A stretch of DNA of 64,000 bases. Origin: CAVPWP01 sp963709395. Its GTDB lineage: Bacteria > Pseudomonadota > Alphaproteobacteria > Rhodobacterales > Rhodobacteraceae. The translations under genes and the position numbers were made by a program. The stretch lies in the NCBI GenBank assembly GCA_963709395.1, contig CAVPWP010000006.1:1-64000 (forward strand), read 5' to 3'. Positions 52,213 through 60,512 of the stretch are shown piece after piece. The notes beneath the pieces are model-generated. The model was not told the origin of the DNA. It made no database searches and saw only the letters and a list, made by a program, of their open reading frames with translations. The stretch's first letter is position 1; every line of letters starts with the position of its first letter.

Positions 52213-53555
52213 TCAGGCCGCCTTGCGACGCCGCCGCGCGGCAAAGCCCAGCGCGCCAAGGCCCGCGATCAGCAGCGGAGCGGCTGCCGGCAGCGGAACG
52301 GGGGCCACGTCATAGGTGGTGACACGCAGGGTGAACGACGAGTTTTTGCTCGCGAACATGTCGTCCAGCGCAATCGCGAAGGTCAGGTTCAGGTTTGCCA
52401 GATCCTCGATGGCATCGACAAGCAGAAAGGGCTCAAACCCGTCAGTTCCCTCTGTAAAGCCAAGCGGATTGCCATCTGCGCCAATGAGGTTCGCCATGAT
52501 GTATGCCATCATCTCGTCGGAGATCCCGTTCTCCGGATCGTCTTCGAAATTGTAGGCGAAGAACGACTCGGGGTCGGGACTAAGCGGCCCGACGTTAAGG
52601 TCAGCAGGAATTTGGAGAGGGGGAGCCACGCAAGGAATATCACCGTCTGAAGTTTCCGTGCATCGCAGGAACTCCCATCCAAGTTCGCTCGCCCACGCCA
52701 TGACCAACGGATCTTTGCCATCCTCATAGTCATAGAGGAGGCCATTGGGCACTTGATCCTGCGACAGCCAGCTGCCGAAGAGATCGTCATAGGTGCCATA
52801 CGGCCCGTCCGATTTGATCACGTCTTCCCCGAGCGACACGTTGAACCCCGCCCGTTCCTCGGTATCGAAGAACCCGGGAAGCACCAGGGGATTCGGATTC
52901 AGCGGATCGCCGCCGAACAGGCCGAACGGAAACTGGCTGAACGCGGCCACTTTGTCAGGGCCGAACTCGACGCCGTCAGCGGTGGTCGCGAAGCGCAGGC
53001 CGTCCGCTGGTGCCGATTCGGTGAAGTCCGACCCGACACCGACGCCAAGGCTGACCTCGAAGCCGCCCAGCATTTCGCCCGTCACGTTGATGAGGCGGTG
53101 AAAGACCTGGTAGATCGACTCGACGTTTTCGTCACCGGCAGTTGGACTGACGTCGAACACCAGATCGATCGTCCCGGGCGAAGTGACCTGCTGCTTGATG
53201 CGCTTGCCGCTCTGGAACGGGCTGGTGCAGGTGGCGTTGCTGGAGGCCATGATGCAGCCGTCGAAGACAGCCTCCATAGGTTTCCTCGAACGACCTTCAA
53301 TCCCGGGTTCGTTCGACTCCGGGGCGATGTAGACGATCTTGCCGTTGGTTTCGGCAGCCGGTCGGAAACACCGCTCGTGACATCCCGGTCGTAGACGACA
53401 CTCGCCCCCCCGACATCGTCGTTCGGGTCGGTGTCTTCCGGACCAACCACGACGTTGGCGGTATTCCAGTCCGTGATCGTCGCCGCAGACGCCACCCCCG
53501 GCAACACAAGCGCGCCTGCCATGAGCAGGCTTGATAAAATTGATGTACGCGACAC
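52213..53555 (-). CDS. Exported VPLPA-CTERM protein (apparent frameshift)
   Basis: About 447 residues after restoring one base missing near 53358..53361. A signal peptide (ILSSLLMAGALVLPGVASA) starts it, and the C-terminus is VPLPAAAPLLIAGLGALGFAARRRRKAA, a VPLPA-CTERM sorting tag cut by an exosortase-type enzyme. The body is acidic, Asp/Gly/Pro-rich and looks like a surface protein. It begins with GTG at 53555 with an AGGGG ribosome site. DNA around 52430-52760 is less GC-rich than its neighbours. An FNR-type box lies 63-76 nt upstream. No exosortase is in the window. Confidence 0.82.
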
Positions 53556-53617
53556 GTCACGCCCCTCTTCTTGGTTACAACAACCCAGTCACAGTGGCGA
53601 AACCCTACAACCCGGCA

Positions 53618-53631
53618 TTGATCTGCGTCAA
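53618..53631. promoter_or_regulatory. FNR/FnrL-type binding site
   Basis: TTGAT-CTGC-GTCAA matches the FNR family consensus TTGAT-N4-ATCAA at nine of ten positions, with the accepted G variant. It lies in the 217-nt gap between the VPLPA-CTERM gene (start 53555) and the divergent ada-like gene (53773). The distance suits activation of the VPLPA-CTERM gene. Confidence 0.6.
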
Positions 53632-53772
53632 TGCATATAGCCGCATGTAAATATTTCTTCTTGGTCACCGGAAACAATCCCCGGGCTCCGTTTCCAGATT
53701 GAGCATGTTTCGGGTCGCACGGCCCGCCGCGCGCCCGTATCACCGTCCTGCACACATCACGAAGCGGCCGAC

Positions 53773-54622
53773 ATGACACTTCCGGACACTGAAGACAGCT
53801 ACTACTACAAGCTCATGCGCCGCGCGATCGACCGGATCGACGCCGAGGGCGGGCGCGACCTCAGGCTCGAGGATCTGGCCGCCGAGATGAACCTCAGCCC
53901 CGCGCATTTCCAGCGCATCTTCAGCCGCTGGGCCGGGGTCAGCCCCAAGCGGTTCCAGCAGTGGCTGACGCTTGACCATGCCCGGCAGCTTCTGGCCGAA
54001 CGGCACACCACGCTTGAGACCGCCGATGCGGTGGGGCTGTCAGGCACCGGGCGCCTGCATGACCTGTTCCTGCGGTGGGAGGCGATGAGCCCGGGCGACT
54101 ATGCCCGCGGCGGGGCGGGGCTGACGATCCTGTGGGGCTGGTTCGACAGTCCCTTCGGACCGGCCCTGATCATGGGCACCGAACGGGGCATCTGCGGCAT
54201 CGGCTTCGCCGCGGAAACCGGGGCCGAGGCCACCATGGCCGACATGCGGTCGCGCTGGCCGCAGGCGGAGTTCATCGAAGACCCGGGCGCGATGAGGCCG
54301 CTGGCCGACCGCGCCTTTCCCAGGGCCGGCGACGCGGCGACCGCGCCCCTTTTCCTGATCGGGGCGCCTTTCCAGATCAAGGTATGGGAGGCGCTGCTTC
54401 ACATCCCCACGGGCCATGTCACCACCTATTCGGACATCGCCACGCGCGATCGGCCATCCCCAGGCCGTGCGGGCGGTCGGCACCGCCGTCGGGCGCAACC
54501 CGGTCAGCTGGCTCATCCCCTGCCACCGCGCGCTGCGGAAGTCCGGCGGGCTGGGCGGATACCACTGGGGGCTGCCGGTCAAACGCGCGATGCTGGCCTG
54601 GGAGTCGGCGGAAACCGCCTGA
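53773..54622 (+). CDS. Ada-like AraC/methylated-DNA-cysteine methyltransferase (apparent frameshift)
   Basis: About 282 residues after removing one extra base near 54440..54445. An AraC-type DNA-binding domain comes first (LRLEDLAAEMNLSPAHFQRIFSRWAGVSPKRFQQWLTLDHARQLL), then an MGMT domain. The active-site motif is LIPCHR, preceded by GHPQAVRAVGTAVGRNPVSW in the restored frame. This is E. coli Ada without its N-terminal zinc Cys domain, so it repairs O6-alkylguanine but lacks the phosphotriester sensor. What would switch its DNA binding is unclear. Confidence 0.88.
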
Positions 54623-54727
54623 TCGGCAACAATTCGCCGTCAACTCCGCAATTGTCGCTGTCGCCACCTGGGCAGAGCGCATATAAACTGAAGCGGAGAT
54701 GCGTAACCGCACGACAGGAAATGTAAA

Positions 54728-55366
54728 ATGTTGATGAAAAAATCCCTGGTATTGGCCTCGGTCGGCCTGATGGCCCTGGCGGCCTGTGATCCTCAGAACC
54801 CCACGACGGGTGGCGGTGCCGCTGTCGGCGCGGCGACGGGCGCCCTTCTCGGCCGGACCCTTGCGGGGTCGGGCAACCGGACCGAGGGCGCGCTTCTCGG
54901 CGCGGCGATCGGTGCGGGCGCAGGCGCGCTGATCGGGCAGGACCTTGCCCGGCAGAAGGCGGAACTCGACAACAGCTTCGGCAGCAATCAGATCGACGTG
55001 ATCAATACCGGTTCGGAACTGATCGTCCGGATGCCGCAGGACATCCTGTTCCCGGTCAGCGGCTTTACAGTGACGCAATCGCTTCAGTCCGATCTGCTGA
55101 TCCTTGCCGAGAACCTCAACCGCTATCCCAACAGCATCGTCACGGTGACCGGCCACACCGACAGCACGGGCTCGGCCGCCTACAACCAGACGCTGTCCGA
55201 ACGCCGGGCGGAATCGGTCGCAGCCGTACTTCGGCAAGGGGGTGTGAACCCGCCGCGGATCCGCACCGTCGGCGCGGGCGAGAACCAGCCCATCGCGTCC
55301 AACCTGACGGACGAAGGACGCGCTCAGAACCGCCGGGTGGACATCACGATCACGCCGCTCAGCTGA
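54728..55366 (+). CDS. OmpA-family lipoprotein with glycine zipper (YiaD-like)
   Basis: 212 residues. The lipobox LMALAAC marks a lipoprotein signal (Cys20). A glycine-rich region (AAVGAATGALLGRTLAGSG, EGALLGAAIGAGAGALIGQ) follows, then an OmpA-like peptidoglycan-binding domain with GHTDSTGSAAYNQTLSERRAESV and NRRVDITI. It is expected to sit in the outer membrane facing the periplasm and bind peptidoglycan. ATG 54728 has AGGAA before it; 54734 is a possible alternative. Confidence 0.93.
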   Translation: MLMKKSLVLASVGLMALAACDPQNPTTGGGAAVGAATGALLGRTLAGSGNRTEGALLGAAIGAGAGALIGQDLARQKAELDNSFGSNQIDVINTGSELIVRMPQDILFPVSGFTVTQSLQSDLLILAENLNRYPNSIVTVTGHTDSTGSAAYNQTLSERRAESVAAVLRQGGVNPPRIRTVGAGENQPIASNLTDEGRAQNRRVDITITPLS

Positions 55367-55398
55367 CCCTGTGACATAGGCATTGAAGCCCCCGCGCG

Positions 55399-55421
55399 TT
55401 CGGTCATATCTTCTGACCAAT
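55399..55421. promoter_or_regulatory. GntR/GlcC-type operator, autoregulatory
   Basis: TTCGGTCA (55399..55406), spacer TATCTTC, TGACCAAT (55414..55421) is an imperfect palindrome with the same geometry as the glcD operator (GGTNA-N7-TNACC). It lies 14-36 nt before the GntR gene start at 55435, where autoregulation would take place. Confidence 0.6.
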
Positions 55422-55434
55422 CCGCGGGGGTGCC

Positions 55435-56202
55435 ATGCCGTTCGAGAAAGTCCAGCCCGGAAAGCTTGCGGATGCCGTGGTCCGGCAGATCGAGCTTCTG
55501 ATCCTGCGCGGGATCCTTCGCCCGGGCGAGCGCCTTCCTTCGGAACGCGAACTAAGCGAGCGCATGGGTGTCTCGCGGCCCTCGCTGCGCGAAGCGGTGG
55601 CCGACCTGCACGAAAAGGGCCTCCTGAACGCGCGGCCGGGTGCCGGCATCTTCGTATCGGACGATCTGGCGGCGCAATTCTCGCCCGCGCTCACGGCGCT
55701 CTTCGCGCGCCACGAAGACGCGGTCTTCGACTTCATCGCCTTTCGCCGGGACATGGAGGGGCTGGCGATCGAGCGGGCCGCGCGCATGGGCTCGGACACC
55801 GATCTCAAGGTGGTCGACGCGATCTTTTCGCGTATGGAGGCCGCTCATGCCCGCCGCAACGCCGCCGAAGAGGCCGCACTCGACGCCGAATTCCACATGG
55901 CCATCGTCGAGGCGAGCCATAACGTGGTCATGCTGCACATGATGCGGTCGATGTTCGACCTTCTCCGGAAAGGCGTGTTCTTCAACCGCCAGGTCATGTT
56001 CCGCCAGCGCGCCACCCGCGACATGCTGCTCGACCAGCATCGGGCGATCAACGCCGGGCTTCAGGCACGCGACGCGGCGGCAGCGCGCGCGGCGGTCGAG
56101 GCGCATCTCGACTACGTCGCCGAGGCGCAGGAGAACCAGATCAAGGCCGACCGCAACGAAGCCGTGGCGAAGATGCGGTTCGAGCACGCACGCCAGCGCT
56201 GA
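55435..56202 (+). CDS. GntR-family (FCD, FadR-type) regulator, GlcC/PdhR-like
   Basis: 255 residues. The winged helix (about 8-78) shows LILRGILRPGERLPSERELSERMGVSRPSLREAVADLHEKGLL. The FCD domain (about 90-235) shows FHMAIVEASHNVVMLHMMRSMFDLLRKGVFFNRQVMF, a segment close to GlcC, LldR and PdhR. It senses a small carboxylate. The next genes are hydantoin-linked, but the protein resembles GlcC and its own promoter has an operator like that of glcDEF. I therefore infer it controls glcDEF, 24 kb away. Confidence 0.9.
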   Translation: MPFEKVQPGKLADAVVRQIELLILRGILRPGERLPSERELSERMGVSRPSLREAVADLHEKGLLNARPGAGIFVSDDLAAQFSPALTALFARHEDAVFDFIAFRRDMEGLAIERAARMGSDTDLKVVDAIFSRMEAAHARRNAAEEAALDAEFHMAIVEASHNVVMLHMMRSMFDLLRKGVFFNRQVMFRQRATRDMLLDQHRAINAGLQARDAAAARAAVEAHLDYVAEAQENQIKADRNEAVAKMRFEHARQR

Positions 56203-56203
56203 T

Positions 56204-56262
56204 GGGGCGCTGCCCCCGGCTCCGGCCAGGCGGGGCCTTCCCCCGAAGTATTTGCGAAAGAC
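56204..56262 (+). repeat. Dispersed intergenic repeat, copy 3
   Basis: GGGGCGCTGCCCCCGG followed, after a GGCCAGGCGGGGCC stem, by TTCCCCCGAAGTATTTG. It fits the same hairpin-and-tail plan as the copies at 30261, 50451 and 58921, but with an extra inserted stem. It begins 2 nt after the GntR gene stop. Confidence 0.5.
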
Positions 56263-56310
56263 AAACGCCGGGGCTTGCGCTGCGCGGGCGGGGGCAGTGA
56301 AGTGGGCGAT

Positions 56311-57765
56311 GTGCCTGACACCTTCGATCTGATCATCCGCAACGGCCTTCTCGTTACGCCCGATGCCGTGACACCCGGCGATCTGGGTGTGCGCGATGGT
56401 AGCATCGTCGCGGTCGGCGGCGCGTCCGGACCGCTTGGCGGAACGGCCGCGCGGGTGATCGACGCGGGCGGGCAACCGGTCCTTCCCGGCGGGGTCGATC
56501 CGCATTGCCACATCGAACAGATGTCCGGCATGGGGCTGATGAACGCCGACAGCTTCGAGACCGCGACCCGGTCGGCCGCCTTGGGCGGGACGACGACGGT
56601 GATCTCCTTCGCCGCGCAGGCCAAGGGCAGCCCCATTGCGCAAACCGTGGCGGACTATTCCGCGCGGGCCCGGCGCGGGGCGATGATCGACCACGCCTTC
56701 CACATCACCGCGACCGATCCCGGCGTTCCGGGTTTTGCCGCCGACCTCGCACAGGCGATCGGCGCGGGGCATCGGTCGATCAAGGTCTTCACCACCTACG
56801 ATATCCGCCTCTCGGACCGGCAGATCCTCGACATCATGGCGCTGGCGAAACGCGCAGGCGCGCTGGTCTGCGTTCATGCCGAGAACGACGCGATGATCGG
56901 CTGGACGAAGGACGCGCTCCTGGCCGCCGGGCTTGACCGGCCCGAGCATCACGCCCTCTCCCACCCGCGCCTGGCCGAGATCGAGGCGGTCGAACGGATG
57001 ATCCGCTTTGCCGAGTTCCTGGCGCAGCCGGTGATGATCTTCCACGTCTCGACGACCCAGGCGCTGGCCTCGATCCGCGCGGCGCGGGCGCGCGGCGTGC
57101 CGGTCTGGGCCGAAACCTGCCCGCACTATCTGCTGATGACCGACGCGGTGCTGCGGCGGGATGGGGTTGAGGGGGCGAAATGGATGTGTTCGCCGCCCCA
57201 GCGCACGGCCGCAGATTGTGCGGCCTTGTGGGACGGGCTGGCCGACGGAACGCTCGACCTCGTGTCATCGGACCACGCGCCCTACCGCTTCGACGCCACC
57301 GGCAAGCTGGCAGCCGGTCCGGCGCCCGGCTTCGACCGGATCGCGAACGGCCTGCCCGGCCTCGAGACGCGGCTGCCGCTTCTCTTCGACGCGATGGTGT
57401 CGGGCGGACGCGGCGGGCTATCGGCCTTCGCCCGGGTGACGGCCGAGGCGCCGGCGCGTCTCTACGGGCTTGCGACAAAGGGCCGGATCGCGCCGGGGAT
57501 GGATGCCGACCTTGTTCTCTGGAACCCGTCCCGCAGGAAGACCTTCGGCGCGGATGACCTTCACGACAACGTCGGCTACAATCCGTGGGAGGGACGCCGC
57601 ATCACCGGCTGGCCCGAGATCGTGATCCAACGCGGGAATGTCATCGTCGAAGGCGGGGAGTGCCTTGCAAGGCCGGGCGACGGCCGCTGGGTTGCACGGC
57701 CTACCATCGGAACGGTGCCGGCCATCGCGCCCGCGCCCGAGTTGCGCGGACTTCTGGAGGACTGA
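56311..57765 (+). CDS. Dihydropyrimidinase / hydantoinase-type amidohydrolase
   Basis: 484 residues from a GTG at 56311 (an ATG at 56275 adds 12 unlike residues). It opens cyclic amide rings such as hydantoins or dihydrouracil. The metal-binding motif is DPHCHIE (H65, H67), with the carboxylated Lys K158 in GHRSIKVFTTYD. Later ligands are in VCVHAEND, IFHVSTTQ and SSDHAPYR. The C-terminal APARLYGLATKGRIAPGMDADLV fits the family. The VOC gene begins 2 nt after it, so it starts a hydantoinase/VOC/racemase operon. Confidence 0.92.
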   Translation: MPDTFDLIIRNGLLVTPDAVTPGDLGVRDGSIVAVGGASGPLGGTAARVIDAGGQPVLPGGVDPHCHIEQMSGMGLMNADSFETATRSAALGGTTTVISFAAQAKGSPIAQTVADYSARARRGAMIDHAFHITATDPGVPGFAADLAQAIGAGHRSIKVFTTYDIRLSDRQILDIMALAKRAGALVCVHAENDAMIGWTKDALLAAGLDRPEHHALSHPRLAEIEAVERMIRFAEFLAQPVMIFHVSTTQALASIRAARARGVPVWAETCPHYLLMTDAVLRRDGVEGAKWMCSPPQRTAADCAALWDGLADGTLDLVSSDHAPYRFDATGKLAAGPAPGFDRIANGLPGLETRLPLLFDAMVSGGRGGLSAFARVTAEAPARLYGLATKGRIAPGMDADLVLWNPSRRKTFGADDLHDNVGYNPWEGRRITGWPEIVIQRGNVIVEGGECLARPGDGRWVARPTIGTVPAIAPAPELRGLLED

Positions 57766-57767
57766 CT

Positions 57768-58158
57768 ATGCCGCCCCCGCCGATGACCACCGAACTTGCG
57801 ATCACCTTCCTCTACTACCGCGACCTTGCCGCCGCGACGGACTTCTACGAAGAGGTGATGGGTTTTGTCCTTGCCATCGACCAGGGCTGGTCACGGATCT
57901 ACCGCATCTGCGAGGGCGCACATCTTGGGCTGGTGGATGAGGCACGGGGCATGCACCGCGCCGCCGAGCATGAAGCCGGTGCAGCTGTGCCTGCGGGTCT
58001 CCGACGTGGATGCCTGGTACGCCTATGCCTATGACCGGGACCTGCCGAACCTGTCACCGCGGTTCGAGAACCACGACCTCGGTATCCGCGCCTTCGTCTT
58101 CGAGGATCCCGAGGGCTACCAGATCGAGATCCAGCAGGCGATGAGGCCCGGGGCATGA
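57768..58158 (+). CDS. VOC-family (glyoxalase fold) protein (apparent frameshift)
   Basis: About 129 residues after removing one base near 57967..57972. The beta-alpha-beta pattern is typical: LAITFLYYRDLAAATDFYEEVMGFVL in the first module and, in the restored frame, VQLCLRVSDVDAWYAYAYDRDL, GIRAFVFEDPEGYQIEIQQ in the second. VOC proteins bind a metal and act on varied small molecules. It lies between the hydantoinase and hydantoin racemase genes, overlapping the latter by 4 nt, and its role there is unknown. Confidence 0.83.
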
Positions 58159-58844
58159 CCGACCGCGCGCTGATCGTGATCAATCCGAACTCGTCGCAAT
58201 CCGTGACCGACGGCATCGACGCCGCGGTCGATCCGCTGCGCCGCTTCGGGATCGCGATCCGCTGCCTGACGCTGGCCGAGGGTCCGCCGGGCATCGAATC
58301 CCAGGCGCAAGCGGACCTCACCATCGCGCCGATGCTGGCGCTCGCCGCCCGGGAAGAGGCAGATGCGGCGGGCTTCGTTGTCGCCTGTTTCGGCGATCCG
58401 GGGCTGCACGCGCTGCGCGACCGGACGGCGCTTCCGGTGCTCGGCATTCAGGAGAGCGCGGTCGCGACCGCCCTGACGCTGGGCCAGCGGCTGGGCATCA
58501 TCGCGATCCTGCCCGCGTCGATCCCGCGCCACCTGCGCGCCCTCGGGGCGATGGGGGTGCTTGACCGGCTTGCCGGCGACCGGGCGCTGGGGCTTGGGGT
58601 GGCGGATCTGGCCGATCCGTCGCGCACCGTCGAGGCGATGATCGGCACGGGGCGACGTCTGCGCGACGAGGACGGGGCGGATGTGCTGATCATGGGCTGC
58701 GCCGGCATGGCCGCCCACCGCGCGACGCTCGAGGCCGAGACCGGCCTTCCGGTGGTCGAACCTTGCCAAGCGGCAGTGGCGATGGCGCTGGGGCGCATCG
58801 TGCTGGGTCAGTCGCACCGGGTCAGTCCCGGATCCTCGCGGTAG
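58155..58844 (+). CDS. Asp/Glu/hydantoin racemase
   Basis: 229 residues of the Asp/Glu racemase superfamily, hydantoin racemase type. INPNSSQSVT (9-18) is the family start. The catalytic Cys pair is C78 in VACFGDPGL and C182 in MGCAGMA. It likely racemises 5-substituted hydantoins so that a stereospecific hydantoinase can use both enantiomers. The 4-nt overlap with the VOC gene couples it to the operon. No carbamoylase is present in the window. Confidence 0.9.
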   Translation: MTDRALIVINPNSSQSVTDGIDAAVDPLRRFGIAIRCLTLAEGPPGIESQAQADLTIAPMLALAAREEADAAGFVVACFGDPGLHALRDRTALPVLGIQESAVATALTLGQRLGIIAILPASIPRHLRALGAMGVLDRLAGDRALGLGVADLADPSRTVEAMIGTGRRLRDEDGADVLIMGCAGMAAHRATLEAETGLPVVEPCQAAVAMALGRIVLGQSHRVSPGSSR

Positions 58845-58920
58845 ACCGTTACGGCCTCGGCCACCCGTCCACGGTCCCGCATGGGCCGGGTGTCGACCAA
58901 CGGTGCGGCCGGCGCGAGCG

Positions 58921-58975
58921 GCGGCTCTGCCCCCCGGCTTCGCCTCCCCCGGGATGCTTTCGGGTCGATGGAGGC
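58921..58975 (+). repeat. Dispersed intergenic repeat, copy 4
   Basis: Begins GCGGCTCTGCCCCCCGG, then CTCCCCCGGGATGCTTTCGG and GTCGATGGAGG. The tail is almost identical to that of copy 2. It lies between the racemase gene and the atp terminator. Confidence 0.6.
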
Positions 58976-58996
58976 GCAGCCGATCCCTCAACGAAA

Positions 58997-59021
58997 ACGG
59001 CCCGCCACCGGGGCGGGCCGT
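58997..59021 (-). terminator. Terminator of the ATP synthase F0 operon
   Basis: ACGGCCCGCC and GGCGGGCCGT form a perfect 10-bp stem around a 5-nt loop. On the minus strand it is followed by TTTTCGTT. It is 22 nt after the atpF stop, where the operon should end. Confidence 0.85.
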
Positions 59022-59042
59022 GTGTCCGGTCGGTCGGGCGGC

Positions 59043-59618
59043 CTAGTGCAGCCGGGCGTCCACCGTCTTGATCGAGGCGTCGATCATGCGGGCGGCGTCT
59101 TCGGGCGTCATCTGCTTGGCCAGCACATCGCCGGCAGCGGCGATCGCCACCTGCACCGCCTGGTCGCGCACGCCGCGCAGGGCCGCGGCCTCGGCCGAGG
59201 CGATCTTTTCCTCGGCGGCCTGAAGGCGACGGGCGATGGACCGCTCGAGTTCGCGCTTTGCTTCCACGGCGGCGAGTTCTGCCTCTTCCCTGGCCTGAGC
59301 CACGATACGGTCGGCCTGTTCAGCGGCTTCGCGCTGCTTGCGCTCGTAGCTGGCCAGCAGGGTCTGTGCTTCGTCCCGCAGGGCCCGGGCTTCGTCAATA
59401 TCCGCGCGGATCTGTTCGGCACGCTTGTCCAGCATCCCCAACACGAGGCCCGGCACCTTGAAGTAGACCAGGATCCCCATGAACAGCAGGAACGCGATCA
59501 GGACGATGAAGTCCGTGTTCGAGAGCTTGTAGAACTCGGCGGAAAAGATGTTCTTCGTCGCGGCGGTCGCGGGCAGGGCCACGGCAGCGAACACGGCAGA
59601 GAGCAGAAGCCTCGTCAT
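59043..59618 (-). CDS. atpF: ATP synthase F0 subunit b
   Basis: 191 residues. One N-terminal membrane helix after a short presequence-like region (FIVLIAFLLFMGILVYF, about 37-53) and then a long charged coiled-coil stalk (RAEQIRADIDEARALRDEAQTLLASYERKQ...) typical of subunit b. A possible signal peptide (LLLSAVFAAVALPATA) is seen at the start, common in Rhodobacterales. It is the last gene of the operon, 4 nt after the b' subunit stop. Confidence 0.95.
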   Translation of the reverse strand: MTRLLLSAVFAAVALPATAATKNIFSAEFYKLSNTDFIVLIAFLLFMGILVYFKVPGLVLGMLDKRAEQIRADIDEARALRDEAQTLLASYERKQREAAEQADRIVAQAREEAELAAVEAKRELERSIARRLQAAEEKIASAEAAALRGVRDQAVQVAIAAAGDVLAKQMTPEDAARMIDASIKTVDARLH

Positions 59619-59622
59619 CGTC

Positions 59623-60148
59623 TCAACCTTTCATCCGGGCGTTGACCGCCGAGGTGACCGACCGCGCATCCGCCTTGCCGCCGAGCGCCAAGACGACCTC
59701 TTTCGCGGTGTCTCGGGCCACTTCCTTGACGGCATCCATCGCACCATCGCGGATTTCGGCGATCCGGGCCTCGGATTCAGAGGACCGCGCCGAGATTTCG
59801 GCATTGGCCTTGGCCACCGCGACATCGAGGTCGGCCTGGATTTCGGCCCGCGTCTCGGCCGAGATCTTCTGCGCCTCGGCCCGCGCCTCGGCGAGGGCCT
59901 TGTTGTAGGCCGCCTCGGCCTCCTTGGCCTTCTGCTTGAAGTCCTCGGCTGCAGCGATGTCGTTGGTGATCGTGCCCTGCCGCTCGGCCAGGACCGTCGC
60001 GATGCGCGGCAGCCCCAGACGGGTCAGGATCAGGTAGATCACGACAAGCGTGACCAACAGCCAGAAGATCTGGTTGGGAAAGGTCGAAAAGTCGAGCTGC
60101 GGAAGACCCGTCGCCGCCTCTTCTGCCCCCGTGGGGTTCGGTTGCCAT
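59623..60148 (-). CDS. ATP synthase F0 subunit b' (apparent frameshift)
   Basis: About 174 residues after removing one base from the C run at 60126..60130. MATEPHG, then (restored) AEEAATGLPQLDFSTFPNQIFWLLVTLVVIYLILT gives the normal b' start and membrane helix, followed by a long coiled coil (GTITNDIAAAEDFKQKAKEAEAAYNKALAEARAEAQ). Split b/b' stalks are the rule in photosynthetic and related alphaproteobacteria. As an essential gene it is unlikely to be truly broken. Confidence 0.93.
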
Positions 60149-60229
60149 CGTGCTGTCCTCGTGCGCCTTTGAGCCAGACACCGGATGCCCGTTCCCGGGC
60201 ATCCGGCCGTAAGGATCGAAGAGAACGCC

Positions 60230-60466
60230 TTAGACGGCGAACATCAGCAGGAGCGCGACGAGGAACGAGAAGATCCCCAGGGCTTCCGCAAAGGCGATGC
60301 CGATGAAAAGCGTTGCGGTCTGGCCGGCAGCAGCCGACGGGTTGCGCAGCGCGCCGGCGAGGAAGTTCCCCGCCACGTTGCCCACACCGAGGGCTGCGAG
60401 GCCTGCGCCGAGGCCGGCAATGCCGGCGCCGATGAACTGACCCATGCTTGCGATATCGCCTTCCAT
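60230..60466 (-). CDS. atpE: ATP synthase F0 subunit c
   Basis: 78 residues, two membrane helices (about 11-33 and 52-75) joined by the polar loop RNPSAA. The proton-carrying carboxylate is E61 in FIGIAFAEALGIF. It forms the rotating ring. An intact gene between two frameshifted ones, 46 nt after atpB. Confidence 0.97.
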   Translation of the reverse strand: MEGDIASMGQFIGAGIAGLGAGLAALGVGNVAGNFLAGALRNPSAAAGQTATLFIGIAFAEALGIFSFLVALLLMFAV

Positions 60467-60512
60467 GATCGTGTTCTCCTTGCTTGGAATGGCTGGAATT
60501 CTGTTCCGCGCC

